DNA of 64,000 bases from Gemmatimonadota bacterium. Lineage in GTDB: Bacteria; Gemmatimonadota; Gemmatimonadetes; Gemmatimonadales; Gemmatimonadaceae. Made by a program: the position numbers and the translations under genes. A model generated the notes under the pieces. It worked only from the letters and a program-made list of their open reading frames with translations. It was not told the origin of the DNA and did no database searches. This document shows positions 10,956 to 19,379 of the stretch, in pieces. The stretch lies in assembly GCA_028287235.1 (NCBI GenBank), contig JAQBQB010000020.1, positions 124,001 through 188,000 of the forward strand. The letters are read 5' to 3'. Positions within the stretch are counted from its first letter, which is position 1. Each line of letters starts with the position of its first letter.

Positions 10956-11669
10956 TTAAGTGAGGTCCGAGTCGCCGTCAACTACCGAAGTCCCGCCCGG
11001 ACGGTGAGTTACGGCGTTCGCCAGCGCCACGATTCGCTCCACCTGATCCTCCTGCGTCAGGTAGGTCGTATCGATCAGCACGGCGTCTGTCGCCTGCACG
11101 GTCTGCGTCGAATCCTTCGCGTCGCGCTGGACGATGAGATCGGTCTCCTCCGCGATCTCCTGGTCGCTCGGGTGCCGGTCCAGCCGCTGGATCAGCCGGC
11201 GCCGCGCGCGCTCCCATGGGTCCGCCACGAGAAAGACCTTGAGGCTGGCGTCGGGAAAGACCACGGTCCCAATGTCCCGGCCGTCGACCACGACGCTCTG
11301 CGCCCGTCCCGCCAGGCGCACCTGCTCGTTCACCCAGTTCCGAACCGCCGGCATCTTGGCCACGCGCGACACGTTCCGCGTAACCTCGCTCCCGCGCAGC
11401 TTCTCGTCCGCCGGCTCACCGTCGATCAGCGGCACGAAGGCGCCCTCGGAGGGCACGAACGAGACGCGCCGCGTGCCCGCGAGCACCTCGCCCTCCGTCC
11501 ACGTCTCGGGGTCGGTGTCGCGCTCCAACTGCACCGCGGTGGCCGCCCGGTACAGCGAGCCGGAGTCGACGTGGTAGTGGCCCAGCCGCCGCGCCACCCA
11601 CTGCGCCGTAGACGACTTGCCCGACGCCGCCGGCCCGTCGATCGCAATCACGTGTGGTCCCGAGCTCAT
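10956..11669 (-). CDS. cmk: Cytidylate (CMP/dCMP) kinase
   Basis: A 237-residue kinase that phosphorylates CMP and dCMP with ATP. The P-loop AIDGPAASGKSS lies at the N-terminus. Further family landmarks are DSGSLYRA, VVDGRDIGTVVFPDA and the C-terminal DS(T)QTVQATDA segment. The ATG at 11669 overlaps the aroA stop by 4 nt and places the P-loop about 8 residues in, as is usual. The upstream in-frame extension to 11726 would overlap aroA and lacks family similarity. It is the last gene of the eight-gene dapE-to-cmk operon. Confidence 0.96.
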   Translation of the reverse strand: MSSGPHVIAIDGPAASGKSSTAQWVARRLGHYHVDSGSLYRAATAVQLERDTDPETWTEGEVLAGTRRVSFVPSEGAFVPLIDGEPADEKLRGSEVTRNVSRVAKMPAVRNWVNEQVRLAGRAQSVVVDGRDIGTVVFPDASLKVFLVADPWERARRRLIQRLDRHPSDQEIAEETDLIVQRDAKDSTQTVQATDAVLIDTTYLTQEDQVERIVALANAVTHRPGGTSVVDGDSDLT

Positions 11670-12922
11670 GCGCGCGTCGCCGATGCGAGGTCCTCCCAAA
11701 ATCCGGGATACGACACGGACACGCAATCGCGGTCGTCGACCTCGATTGAGTTGCCCCGCGCCGCGCCCAGCACGCCGAACGCCATCGCCAGCCGGTGGTC
11801 GCCGTGCGTGACGATCCGGCCGCTGAGTGGCCGGTCGGATCCCTGGATCCGCATCCCGTCCGGCAGCTCCTCCGCCTCCACTCCGATCGCGCGGAGATTC
11901 GACACCACGGCAGCGATGCGGTCGCTCTCCTTGACCCGAAGCTCGCTCGCGCCGGTGATGGTCGTGACACCTTCAGCCCGCGCCGCGACGCAGGCGAGCA
12001 GCGGAAGCTCGTCGATCATCGACGGAACGTCTGCTTCCGCCACGACGGCGGCATGCAGCTTTCGCGGCGCCACGACGACGTCGGCGACCCACTCCCCTCC
12101 CTCCATCCGCCGTCCCTCTTCGGTCACGCGCACGCCCATCTTGCGCAGCTGCTCGAAGAACCCCGTTCGCGTCTCGTTGACGCAGACGTGCTCGAGCCGA
12201 ATCTCCCCCGACCGCGCGAGCGCCGCGAGTCCGGCGAAGAACGACGCCGACGACGGGTCGCCGGGCACCACCGTATCGAGCGCGCGGAGCGGCGACCCGG
12301 CATCGAGCGTCACGGTCAGCCCATCCACATGAAGCGCCGCGCCGCGCGCTTCCAGCATCTTCTCGGTATGGTCACGCGAGCGCGACGGCTCGCTTACCCG
12401 TGCGTGCACGCCGGCGACCAACCCCGCAAGCAGAATTGCGCTCTTGATCTGGGCGCTCGCCACCTCGCTCGTCCACTCGACGTCGTGCAGCGTGCCGCCG
12501 TGGATGGTCATCGGCAGCCCGAAGTGCGGCGGAAGCTCGACGCGCGCACCCATCGCCTCGAGCGGCCGCGCGACGCGGCGCATCGGCCGGCGGCTCAAGC
12601 TCGCATCGCCGACGAACGTCGCGTCGAAGGGCGATGCCGCCACGACGCCGGCCATGAGGCGCGTGGTCGTGCCGCTGTTGCCGCAATCGAGCTCGGTGGT
12701 CGGACGGCGCAGCGTGCGCCCGCTGCCCCGCACGACGAAGTCGGGCGAGAGCGCAGGAACGTCGACGCCGAGCGCGCGCAGCACCCCGGCCGTGGAGTGC
12801 ACGTCGGCCGACTCGAGAATGCCCGTGACGCGCGACTCGCCCTCGGCCAGCGCGCCGAAGATCAGCGCGCGATGCGAGATCGACTTGTCGCCCGGCACAC
12901 GGAGCGAGCCGAACACCTTCAT
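11666..12922 (-). CDS. aroA: 3-phosphoshikimate 1-carboxyvinyltransferase (EPSP synthase)
   Basis: A 418-residue enzyme of the shikimate pathway that joins shikimate-3-phosphate and phosphoenolpyruvate. The N-terminus carries GDKSISHRALIFGALAEGES, and the phosphoenolpyruvate site carries DCGNSGTTTRLMAG. SLSRRPM, SAQIKSAILLAGL, a Glu-Lys-Ser-Asp-Arg segment (RVKESDRI) and the C-terminal HGDHRLAMAF follow. The GNSGTTTRL form resembles the Bacillus-like group more than the E. coli form. The ATG at 12922 overlaps dapD by 4 nt, and the stop overlaps cmk by 4 nt. The longer open frame upstream lies inside dapD and is rejected. Confidence 0.96.
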   Translation of the reverse strand: MKVFGSLRVPGDKSISHRALIFGALAEGESRVTGILESADVHSTAGVLRALGVDVPALSPDFVVRGSGRTLRRPTTELDCGNSGTTTRLMAGVVAASPFDATFVGDASLSRRPMRRVARPLEAMGARVELPPHFGLPMTIHGGTLHDVEWTSEVASAQIKSAILLAGLVAGVHARVSEPSRSRDHTEKMLEARGAALHVDGLTVTLDAGSPLRALDTVVPGDPSSASFFAGLAALARSGEIRLEHVCVNETRTGFFEQLRKMGVRVTEEGRRMEGGEWVADVVVAPRKLHAAVVAEADVPSMIDELPLLACVAARAEGVTTITGASELRVKESDRIAAVVSNLRAIGVEAEELPDGMRIQGSDRPLSGRIVTHGDHRLAMAFGVLGAARGNSIEVDDRDCVSVSYPGFWEDLASATRA

Positions 12923-13761
12923 CGCAGCCAGGACTCGAGCGCGGTCGCGAGGTCGGTCTTCTCGTCGCGATACTTCACGATCACCGGCGCCTGGAGGCCG
13001 AGCTGCTGCTCGGCGCCCCATCCCTTGGTGATCGCGCGCGTGCCCGGGACGACGACGGCGCCTTCAGGGATCTCTAACGGCGCGTCGGGCGACGCGCGAT
13101 AGACCGTCTCGTGCACGAGGTCGAACACCGGCGTGCCGCGCGTCAGCACCACGCCGGCCGCGAGCACCGCCCGCGCGCGCACGATGGTCCCCTCGTAGAC
13201 GCCAGTGTTGCCGCCCACGAGCACGTCGTCTTCGATCACCACCGGCGAGGCGTTCACCGGCTCGAGCACGCCGCCGATCTGTGCCGCGGCGCTGATGTGC
13301 ACGCGCTTGCCGATCTGCGCGCACGACCCGACCAAGGCATGCGAATCCACCATCGTGCCCGTGTCGATGTAGGCGCCGACGTTCACGTACATCGGCGGCA
13401 TGCACACCACGCCGCGCGCCAGGTACGTTCCGCGGCGAATCGAAGACCCGCCCGGCACCACGCGCACCCCGTCGCTCGCGTGCATTCGCCGCGCCGGATA
13501 CGTGTGCTTGTCGACGAACGACAACACCTCGCCCTGCATCTCCACGAGCTCGCCGACGCGGAAGCCCAACAGAATGCCGCGCTTCACCCAGGGCACGGCC
13601 TTCCACGCGCCGTCGGCGCCGCGTTCGGCCGCGCGCACGTCGCCGCGCTCCAGGGCGTCGAGCAGATCGCCGACGACGTTCTCCGCGTCGTGCGGCACGT
13701 CCTGTCCCGCCGGAATCGCCGCGTACGCTTCGATTCGCTTCTCGAGCTCGTCCTTGGTCAC
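12919..13761 (-). CDS. dapD: Tetrahydrodipicolinate N-succinyltransferase
   Basis: A 280-residue left-handed beta-helix acyltransferase of the succinylase branch of diaminopimelate synthesis. The hexapeptide-repeat region is clear: MYVNVGAYIDTGTMVDSHA, VGSCAQIGKRVHISAAAQIGG, VVIEDDVLVGGNTGVYEG. The DGVRVVPGGSSIRRGTYLA segment is typical of DapD rather than the acetyl-specific DapH. The start is a GTG at 13761 that overlaps the dapA stop (GTGA). No upstream codon keeps family similarity. A desuccinylase gene (dapE) in the same operon supports the succinyl route. Confidence 0.94.
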   Translation of the reverse strand: MTKDELEKRIEAYAAIPAGQDVPHDAENVVGDLLDALERGDVRAAERGADGAWKAVPWVKRGILLGFRVGELVEMQGEVLSFVDKHTYPARRMHASDGVRVVPGGSSIRRGTYLARGVVCMPPMYVNVGAYIDTGTMVDSHALVGSCAQIGKRVHISAAAQIGGVLEPVNASPVVIEDDVLVGGNTGVYEGTIVRARAVLAAGVVLTRGTPVFDLVHETVYRASPDAPLEIPEGAVVVPGTRAITKGWGAEQQLGLQAPVIVKYRDEKTDLATALESWLR

Positions 13762-14651
13762 GCGATCGCTCCCGCGTGCGCGAGCGCAGCGCGCACCGTG
13801 CCGGCGTGCGCGTCGTTCATCGGCACGAGCGGCAGGCGCAGCACGTTCTGCAGGCGGCCCATCATTGCCAGCGCGGCCTTCACCGGCAAGGGATTCGACT
13901 CGACGAACGCGGCGCGCATCCAGGGCAGCAGCTTGAAGTGAATCTCGCGCGCGGCCGCGAGATCGCCGGCGTGCATCGTGTTGCACAGCTGCGCCATCAG
14001 TTTGGGCGTCGCGTTGGAGATGACGGAGATGATGCCGTCGCCGCCGAGTGCCATGACCGGCAGCGTGAGCTCGTCGTCGCCGGAAAGCACCGAGAAGCTC
14101 GCCGGACGGGCGGCGATGATGTCGGCGATCTGCGGCAGCAGGCCCGACGCCTCTTTCACCGCGGCGATCCCCGGAATCTTCGCCATCTCGAGCGTCGTCT
14201 TCGCTTCGATGTTGCTCCCGGTGCGGCCGGGCACGTTGTAGACCACGATCGGCAGGTCCACGGCTTCGGCGATCGCCCGGTAGTGCGCGACGATCCCCCG
14301 CTGCGGCGGCTTGTTGTACATCGGCGACGTGTGCAGCAGGTGCGTCGCGCCGGCGTCGCGAACCATCTTGGAGAGCGCGATCGCCTTCTGCGTATCGTTG
14401 CTCCCCGCCCCGCCCACGATCGGCACGCGTCCCTTGGCCTGCTGCACGACGATCTCCACCGTGCGGCGATGCTCGTCGAGCGTCATCGTCGCCGCTTCAC
14501 CCGTGCTTCCGCAGGGCACGAGAAAGTGAATGCCCTCTTCGATCTGCCAGTCGACGAGCGCACGCAGCGCCGCTTCGTCGAGCGAGCCGTCGGTGTTGAA
14601 CGGAGTGACGAGCGCCGTTCCGCAACCCGTGAGTCGTTGTGCCGTGGTCAT
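13758..14651 (-). CDS. dapA: 4-hydroxy-tetrahydrodipicolinate synthase
   Basis: A 297-residue class I aldolase-type TIM barrel that condenses pyruvate with aspartate semialdehyde. Visible landmarks are GTALVTPFN, the phosphate/carboxylate loop PCGSTGEAATMT, the tyrosine segment SPMYNKPPQRG, the VYNVPGRTG motif and the Schiff-base lysine in AAVKEASG. Length matches the family. The ATG at 14651 overlaps dapB by 4 nt. It takes its substrate from the lysC and asd products encoded upstream and passes product to DapB. I see no leader peptide or riboswitch within the tight operon; regulation probably acts upstream of dapE or through aspartokinase. Confidence 0.97.
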   Translation of the reverse strand: MTTAQRLTGCGTALVTPFNTDGSLDEAALRALVDWQIEEGIHFLVPCGSTGEAATMTLDEHRRTVEIVVQQAKGRVPIVGGAGSNDTQKAIALSKMVRDAGATHLLHTSPMYNKPPQRGIVAHYRAIAEAVDLPIVVYNVPGRTGSNIEAKTTLEMAKIPGIAAVKEASGLLPQIADIIAARPASFSVLSGDDELTLPVMALGGDGIISVISNATPKLMAQLCNTMHAGDLAAAREIHFKLLPWMRAAFVESNPLPVKAALAMMGRLQNVLRLPLVPMNDAHAGTVRAALAHAGAIA

Positions 14652-15352
14652 GTGTTCTCGCCCGATGGAGTCGCCAGCACGTCACGCATCGTGAATACCC
14701 CGTTCTTGCCGATGAGCCAGGCGGCGGCGACGAGCGCGCCCTCCGCGAACACGCGCCGGTCGCGCGCGATGTGCTCGAGATGAATCTGTTCGAAGGGCGC
14801 GTCGAACACGAACTCGTGCGTGCCGGGCACCGAGCCGGTGCGCACGCTCGTGATCGGAATGTCGCGTCCCCACGCCGCCGACGCCGTTCGTCCCAACGTG
14901 GACGCCGTGCCCGACGGCGCATCCTTCTTCGCGGAATGATGCGTCTCCACGAGGTGCGCCTCGAAGCCGGGCGCGCGGCCGAGCAGCCGCGCCGCGACTT
15001 CCACCACCTGCTCGAAGATGTTCACGCCCAACGAGAAGTTCGTCGCCGTGAGCAGCGCGCCGCGCTTGGCCTTCACGTCTTCCGAGATGGCCGGAAGCTC
15101 CGCGTACCACCCGGTGGTCCCCACGACCACCGGAGCGCCGGCGGCGAGGAGCGCGCGAACGTTCGACGCGGCCGCTTCCGGAACGCTGAACTCGACGGCC
15201 ACGTCCGCTCCGCCCAGAAGCTCCTTGGTGATCCCCTGCTTCACGTGCGCTTCGTCCAGCTGGGCGACGACTTCCCACCCGCGCGACGGCGCCAGCTCAG
15301 CGATGGCGTGCCCCATCTTGCCCATGCCGACGATCGCGAGCTTGCGCGTCAC
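14648..15352 (-). CDS. dapB: 4-hydroxy-tetrahydrodipicolinate reductase
   Basis: A 234-residue NAD(P)H-dependent reductase. The N-terminus has the Rossmann motif AIVGMGKMGHAI, and the middle has VVGTTGWYAE, ATNFSLGVNIF, the catalytic ETHHSAKKDAPSGTA and the C-terminal VFAEGALVAAAWL. It is shorter than the E. coli enzyme (273), mainly in the N-terminal cofactor domain, as in the compact DapB group. It overlaps lysC by 4 nt upstream and dapA by 4 nt downstream. It supplies tetrahydrodipicolinate to DapD. Confidence 0.95.
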   Translation of the reverse strand: MTRKLAIVGMGKMGHAIAELAPSRGWEVVAQLDEAHVKQGITKELLGGADVAVEFSVPEAAASNVRALLAAGAPVVVGTTGWYAELPAISEDVKAKRGALLTATNFSLGVNIFEQVVEVAARLLGRAPGFEAHLVETHHSAKKDAPSGTASTLGRTASAAWGRDIPITSVRTGSVPGTHEFVFDAPFEQIHLEHIARDRRVFAEGALVAAAWLIGKNGVFTMRDVLATPSGENT

Positions 15353-16713
15353 GAGACTGCTCCATTGCCGAAGAAGGCCGCGTGCAGACGCTGCATCGCC
15401 GGCTTCACCTGTTCGTCGTCGACGACCATCGTGAGATTGATCCCCGTGGCGCTCAGCGACAGCATGTGCACGCGAACGTCGCCGAGGGCGCCGAGGGCGC
15501 GGGCCATCGCCTCGCCGCCGTCGGCGATCGCGCCGCCCACCACCGCGACGATGCCGCGGTTGCGCTCCACGGCCACGTCCCCCAACGCGCGCAAGTCGCC
15601 GACGATCGCCTCGAGCCGTGCCGCGTCATCCACCGTGAGCGAGACCGACACCTCGGAGGTCGCCACGACGTCCACCGACGTGCGGTGCCGTTCAAAGATC
15701 TCGAATAGCGCGCGGAGAAACCCTTCGGTCAGCAGCATGCGCGGCGAGCCGATCTTGATCATCGTCACGTTGTTCTTGCCGGCGATGGCGCTCACCGCCC
15801 GCTTCGGAGCCTCGAAGGTGATCTTCGTGCCCGTCCCCTCGGGGCGGCGCGAGTTCAGCACGTACACCGGAATCCCCAGCCGCACGGCCGGCGCGATCGT
15901 GTTCGGATGCAGCACTTTGGCGCCGAACGACGCGAGCTCCGACGCCTCGTCGAACGCGATCTGCTCGATGAGCCGGGCGTTCGGCACGACGCGCGGATCC
16001 GCCGTCAACATGCCGTCGACGTCGGTCCAGATCTCGATCGCGTCGGCATTCACCGCGGCGCCGTACAACGACGCGCTGTAGTCGCTGCCGCCGCGGCCGA
16101 GGGTCGTCGTGATGTGCGTGCCCTTCGCCGAGCCGATGAAGCCGCCCAACACGGGAATCTTTCCGTCGCGCACGAGCGGCAGCACCAACGCGCGGCACGC
16201 CAGCGCGATCTCGTCGGCCTGCGGCTCGGCCTGGCTGAACGTGGCGTCGGTGATCATGACGTCGCACGCGTCGACGTGCACGGCGGGCAATCCCTGATGC
16301 ACGAACGCCGCGACGCAGATGAGCGACGACATCTTTTCGCCGAACGACGAGATCGCGTCCAGGCTGCGCGGCGTCAGGTCGCCGAGCGTGGCGAGCGCCT
16401 CGGCCAGGTGCGCCAGCTCGTCGATCATGGCGCTCACTTCGGCGCACGTGTCGGCGCTCGCTTCACCGGTGCCGAGGAGCGCCTCCGTCTGCTTCATGTG
16501 GCGCTCGCGTAGCCCCTCGACCGCGCGAATCGCGCCGATCAGGTGACCTTTCGCCGCCTGCTCGGCCAGACCGATCAGCGCGTTCGTGACGCCGGCCAGC
16601 GCCGACACCACGACGATCGCGCCCTTGTCGGCGCGCGACGACACGATTCGGCCGGTGCGGGCAATCGCCTCGGCGTCGCCGACCGAGGTGCCGCCGAATT
16701 TGAGAACGATCAC
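15349..16713 (-). CDS. lysC: Aspartate kinase (monofunctional, with C-terminal ACT domains)
   Basis: A 454-residue aspartokinase that commits aspartate to lysine, threonine and methionine. The start VIVLKFGGTSVGD is the standard kinase motif. Other landmarks are SSFGEKMSS, TTLGRGGSDYSA, WTDVDGMLTADPR and FGAKVLHP. The C-terminal third holds two ACT-type regulatory domains (VTMIKIGSPRML and NRGIVAVVGGAI), which usually bind lysine or threonine for feedback inhibition. The start is a GTG at 16713 overlapping the asd stop by 4 nt. No homoserine dehydrogenase domain is fused. Which amino acid inhibits it cannot be told. Confidence 0.96.
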   Translation of the reverse strand: MIVLKFGGTSVGDAEAIARTGRIVSSRADKGAIVVVSALAGVTNALIGLAEQAAKGHLIGAIRAVEGLRERHMKQTEALLGTGEASADTCAEVSAMIDELAHLAEALATLGDLTPRSLDAISSFGEKMSSLICVAAFVHQGLPAVHVDACDVMITDATFSQAEPQADEIALACRALVLPLVRDGKIPVLGGFIGSAKGTHITTTLGRGGSDYSASLYGAAVNADAIEIWTDVDGMLTADPRVVPNARLIEQIAFDEASELASFGAKVLHPNTIAPAVRLGIPVYVLNSRRPEGTGTKITFEAPKRAVSAIAGKNNVTMIKIGSPRMLLTEGFLRALFEIFERHRTSVDVVATSEVSVSLTVDDAARLEAIVGDLRALGDVAVERNRGIVAVVGGAIADGGEAMARALGALGDVRVHMLSLSATGINLTMVVDDEQVKPAMQRLHAAFFGNGAVS

Positions 16714-17795
16714 CGGTCGCCGAGCAGCCCGCGCCGCACCATCAGCTCGGCGTTGAGCACGGATGCGCCGGCGGCGCCGCGAATGACGTTGTGGCCCATC
16801 GCGACCAGCTTCACGGTGAAGATGGGGTCGGCGCGCACCCGGCCGACGACCACCGTCATGCCGTGCCCGGTGTTCACCTGCCGGCGCGGCTGCGGTTGAT
16901 CGGGTTGGTCGCTGAGGAGCAGCGCGCGCTCGGGTGAGCTGGGCAGCCCGCGCGCCTCCTCGGCGCCGCGCCACTCGGCGATCGCCCGCTCCACCTCGGC
17001 TGCCTCTACGCGCGACTCGAGCTCGATCGACATGCACACCGTGTGTCCGTGCTCCACCGGCACCCGGTTGGCGTGCGCGCTGACGAGAAAGCCGGCGTGC
17101 TGAATGGTGCCGCCGCTCACCGAGCCGAGGAACTTCTGCATCTCGACTTCGATCTTCGGCTCCTCGTCCTTGATGTACGGAATCACGTTTCCGAGGATGT
17201 CGAGCGACGGCACGCCGGGATATCCGGCCCCCGACACCGCCTGCATCGTCATCGTTACCACTTTGGTAATACCGAAACGCTCATGGATCGGCGCCAGGGG
17301 CAGCGACGCGACGATCGCCGCGCAGTTGCCGTTGGCGACGATCGCTCCCGACCAGCCGCGCGCTTTCCGCTGCGCGTCGAGAATCGACAGGTGCTGAGGG
17401 TTCACTTCGGCGATCACGAGCGGCACGTCGGGATCCATGCGGTAGTTCTTCGCGTTCGTCAGCACCGTCTTGCCGGCGCGCGCGAACGCCGGCTCGGCGT
17501 CTTCCGCGGCCGACGAGTCGAGCGCCGAGAACACGATGTCGGCCGTGATCGCGCCCGGGTCGCAGGGCAGCACCTGCATGCCGGCGACGCTCGCAGGCAG
17601 CGGATCGCCGCCGATCCACCGCGCGGCTTCGGCGTACGACTTCCCCGCCGACCGCTCCGACGCCGCGAGCTCGGCGAGCTCGAACCACGGATGATTCGCG
17701 AGCAGGCGTACGAACGATTGTCCCACCGCACCGGTCGCGCCGAGGACGGCAACGCGCCGGCGACGCGCGGGAGAGGTGGGGGTATCGGTGGTCAT
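16710..17795 (-). CDS. asd: Aspartate-semialdehyde dehydrogenase
   Basis: A 361-residue NADP-dependent enzyme that reduces aspartyl phosphate to the semialdehyde. The N-terminal Rossmann motif is VAVLGATGAVGQSFV, and the catalytic cysteine lies in VANGNCAAIVASLPLAP. The substrate-binding phrases SGAGYPGVPS and NRVPVEHGHT and the C-terminal GHNVIRGAAGASVLNAEL fit the archaeal/fungal-type Asd group, which is longer than the common bacterial one. The ATG at 17795 overlaps dapE by 4 nt. It bridges LysC and DapA within one operon. Confidence 0.95.
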   Translation of the reverse strand: MTTDTPTSPARRRRVAVLGATGAVGQSFVRLLANHPWFELAELAASERSAGKSYAEAARWIGGDPLPASVAGMQVLPCDPGAITADIVFSALDSSAAEDAEPAFARAGKTVLTNAKNYRMDPDVPLVIAEVNPQHLSILDAQRKARGWSGAIVANGNCAAIVASLPLAPIHERFGITKVVTMTMQAVSGAGYPGVPSLDILGNVIPYIKDEEPKIEVEMQKFLGSVSGGTIQHAGFLVSAHANRVPVEHGHTVCMSIELESRVEAAEVERAIAEWRGAEEARGLPSSPERALLLSDQPDQPQPRRQVNTGHGMTVVVGRVRADPIFTVKLVAMGHNVIRGAAGASVLNAELMVRRGLLGDR

Positions 17796-18787
17796 GAGCT
17801 CAGGAGACTCGTGATGATTCGCTCGTACGCATCCACCGAGCGGCGCAGCTCGCCGACGTCGATGAACTCGTCGGGCGTGTGCGCGACGTGAATGGATCCG
17901 GGGCCGAACATCAGCGGCGTTCCCCACTTGCCGAGCAGCGGAATGTCGGACGTGTAGGCGACCGGCGCGACCTCGAAACCTGGGATCGTGTGGAAGTGCT
18001 GCGCGGGAATGTGCGAGCCGTATTCGAGCTCGGCGCGTCCCTTGGCCCACGCGTCGATCTGTTTGCGCAGCGGCTTCACGTCGCTCACGAGGCGGAACAT
18101 CATCTCCGCTTCGGCGAGCGCCGGGACGATGTTCGCTTCGGTCCCACCGCGAATCGTGCCCACGTTCACCGTGGTGTTGCCGAGGATCTCGTCCGTGGGA
18201 AGATCGAGATCGTCGAGCGTGGGCAGAAGCTCGATGAGCGGACGAATCGCCGACTGTCCGAGATGCGCGTACGCCGAATGCGCGGCGCGTCCGCGCGTTC
18301 GCGCGATGACGCGGAGCGAGCCCTTCGCGCCGCTCGCGAGCTTGCTCTCCGTGGGCTCGCCGTTGACGAGAAAGCGGCTCGTGGCGCGGAGCCGGTTGGC
18401 CGCGCGCGCGCCGTCGGAGCCCTTCTCCTCGCCGACGACGAACAGGAGATCGACGCGCTGCTCGCCCTTCGTCGCGAGGTTGTCGGCGGCGACGAGCATC
18501 GCCGCGGCGATTCCCTTGGCGTCGCACGCACCGCGCCCGTAGAGACGATCGCCCTCGAGGCGCGGTGCGATGTACGGCGGCACGGTGTCGAGGTGCGTCG
18601 ACAGCGTGACGCCGTGTCCCTGGCGCGATGCCCAGATGTTGGCGCGCCCCCGTGTGACCTCTTGCAGCGTCACGTTCCAGCCCCGGGCGACGAGCCATTT
18701 GGAAACGAAGTCCACGGCGCCGCTTTCGGCGCCCGTGGACGAGTCGATGGTCAACAATTCAGCGGCGAGCGCAACGACGTCGGTCAT
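17792..18787 (-). CDS. dapE: M20 metallopeptidase, succinyl-diaminopimelate desuccinylase
   Basis: A 331-residue zinc-dependent amidohydrolase. M20 metal-site motifs are present: LSTHLDTVPP (first His/Asp), YGRGACDAKG (bridging Asp) and VVGEEKGSDGA (Glu pair). The lid-domain signature GRAAHSAYAHLG follows. It is shorter than E. coli DapE (375) and resembles the DapE/LysK/ArgE group, so the name rests partly on the operon, which also encodes the succinyltransferase DapD. It is the first gene of the dapE-to-cmk operon and is divergent from the H1-like gene, whose promoter starts 37 nt away. No gene for the intervening aminotransferase is present here. Confidence 0.88.
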   Translation of the reverse strand: MTDVVALAAELLTIDSSTGAESGAVDFVSKWLVARGWNVTLQEVTRGRANIWASRQGHGVTLSTHLDTVPPYIAPRLEGDRLYGRGACDAKGIAAAMLVAADNLATKGEQRVDLLFVVGEEKGSDGARAANRLRATSRFLVNGEPTESKLASGAKGSLRVIARTRGRAAHSAYAHLGQSAIRPLIELLPTLDDLDLPTDEILGNTTVNVGTIRGGTEANIVPALAEAEMMFRLVSDVKPLRKQIDAWAKGRAELEYGSHIPAQHFHTIPGFEVAPVAYTSDIPLLGKWGTPLMFGPGSIHVAHTPDEFIDVGELRRSVDAYERIITSLLSS

Positions 18788-18823
18788 ACGGCAAAGCTAG
18801 CTAATCCCGTGCACGGGTTACAG

Positions 18824-18852
18824 TTGACCGAACTGGCGAAATTCGGTACATT
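18824..18852 (+). promoter_or_regulatory. Promoter for the H1-like/DdrA-like genes
   Basis: A TTGACC box (18824-18829) and a TACATT box (18847-18852) are separated by exactly 17 nt, a sigma-70-like arrangement. Transcription would begin near 18860, giving a leader of about 50 nt before the GTG at 18909. Confidence 0.65.
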
Positions 18853-18864
18853 TGTGATACCGAA
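18842..18864. promoter_or_regulatory. Perfect palindromic operator TTCGGTA-N9-TACCGAA
   Basis: A 7-bp perfect inverted repeat with a 9-nt spacer (arms 18842-18848 and 18858-18864). It overlaps the -10 box and the expected transcription start, the position where a repressor would block initiation. The binding protein is not known. Confidence 0.65.
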
Positions 18865-18908
18865 CAAGCCCCGAAAGCGAGCGATCAGGAACAGCTACCA
18901 GGAGGAGA

Positions 18909-19340
18909 GTGAAGCCGAAGCGGAAGGACGGGGCTGGGCGGAAAACTCGCGGGAAGCACGCCGCCCCCCGCCCCGCGAAGCGGGTCGCAAAGAAAGTCGC
19001 GAAGCACGTCGCAACGAAGGGCGCGACGCGAGCGGCGAAGGCGGCGCGAAAGAAGCCCGTGAAGCGCCCAGCGAAGAAGCTGGTCAAACGAAAGGCGACG
19101 AAGAAAGCCCCGCTACGGCCGCTGCCGTCGGCGCCGGTCTTTCAGATTCGCGAGCTCGATCCCCAGAGGAAATGCGGACCCGGCACGTCGGTCCAGCTGC
19201 TCTTTCGGGTGGACGAGCGGATGAATGGAGTGGTGCGGCCGCATCTGGTCTTCTTCGACCGGCACGGCTGGTACTGCGAGCACGGGCGCGACTGCGTAGC
19301 GGTGGCCCCGGCGCGAAAACTTGGAGTTGGCGCACGATAG
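18909..19340 (+). CDS. Histone H1-like Lys/Ala-rich protein with a small Cys/His-rich C-terminal domain
   Basis: A 143-residue basic protein of unrecognised family. Residues 1-70 are a low-complexity Lys/Ala/Arg tail with AKK/PAK-type repeats (PAKRVAKKVAKHV) like eukaryotic H1 and bacterial Hc1-type DNA-binding tails. Residues 76-135 look like a folded domain (VFQIRELDPQRKCGPGTSV through RHGWYCEHGRDC) with C89, H112, H119, C123, H125 and C129 that might bind a metal. The start is a GTG; a strong GGAGG ends only 3 nt before it, closer than usual. It follows a promoter/operator and lies 39 nt before the Rad52/DdrA-like gene. A role in DNA compaction or repair is inferred from the tail and neighbour only. 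Confidence 0.75.
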   Translation: MKPKRKDGAGRKTRGKHAAPRPAKRVAKKVAKHVATKGATRAAKAARKKPVKRPAKKLVKRKATKKAPLRPLPSAPVFQIRELDPQRKCGPGTSVQLLFRVDERMNGVVRPHLVFFDRHGWYCEHGRDCVAVAPARKLGVGAR

Positions 19341-19379
19341 CTGGATAACTGGATCGACTTACAACGGAAGGATGAGAGC

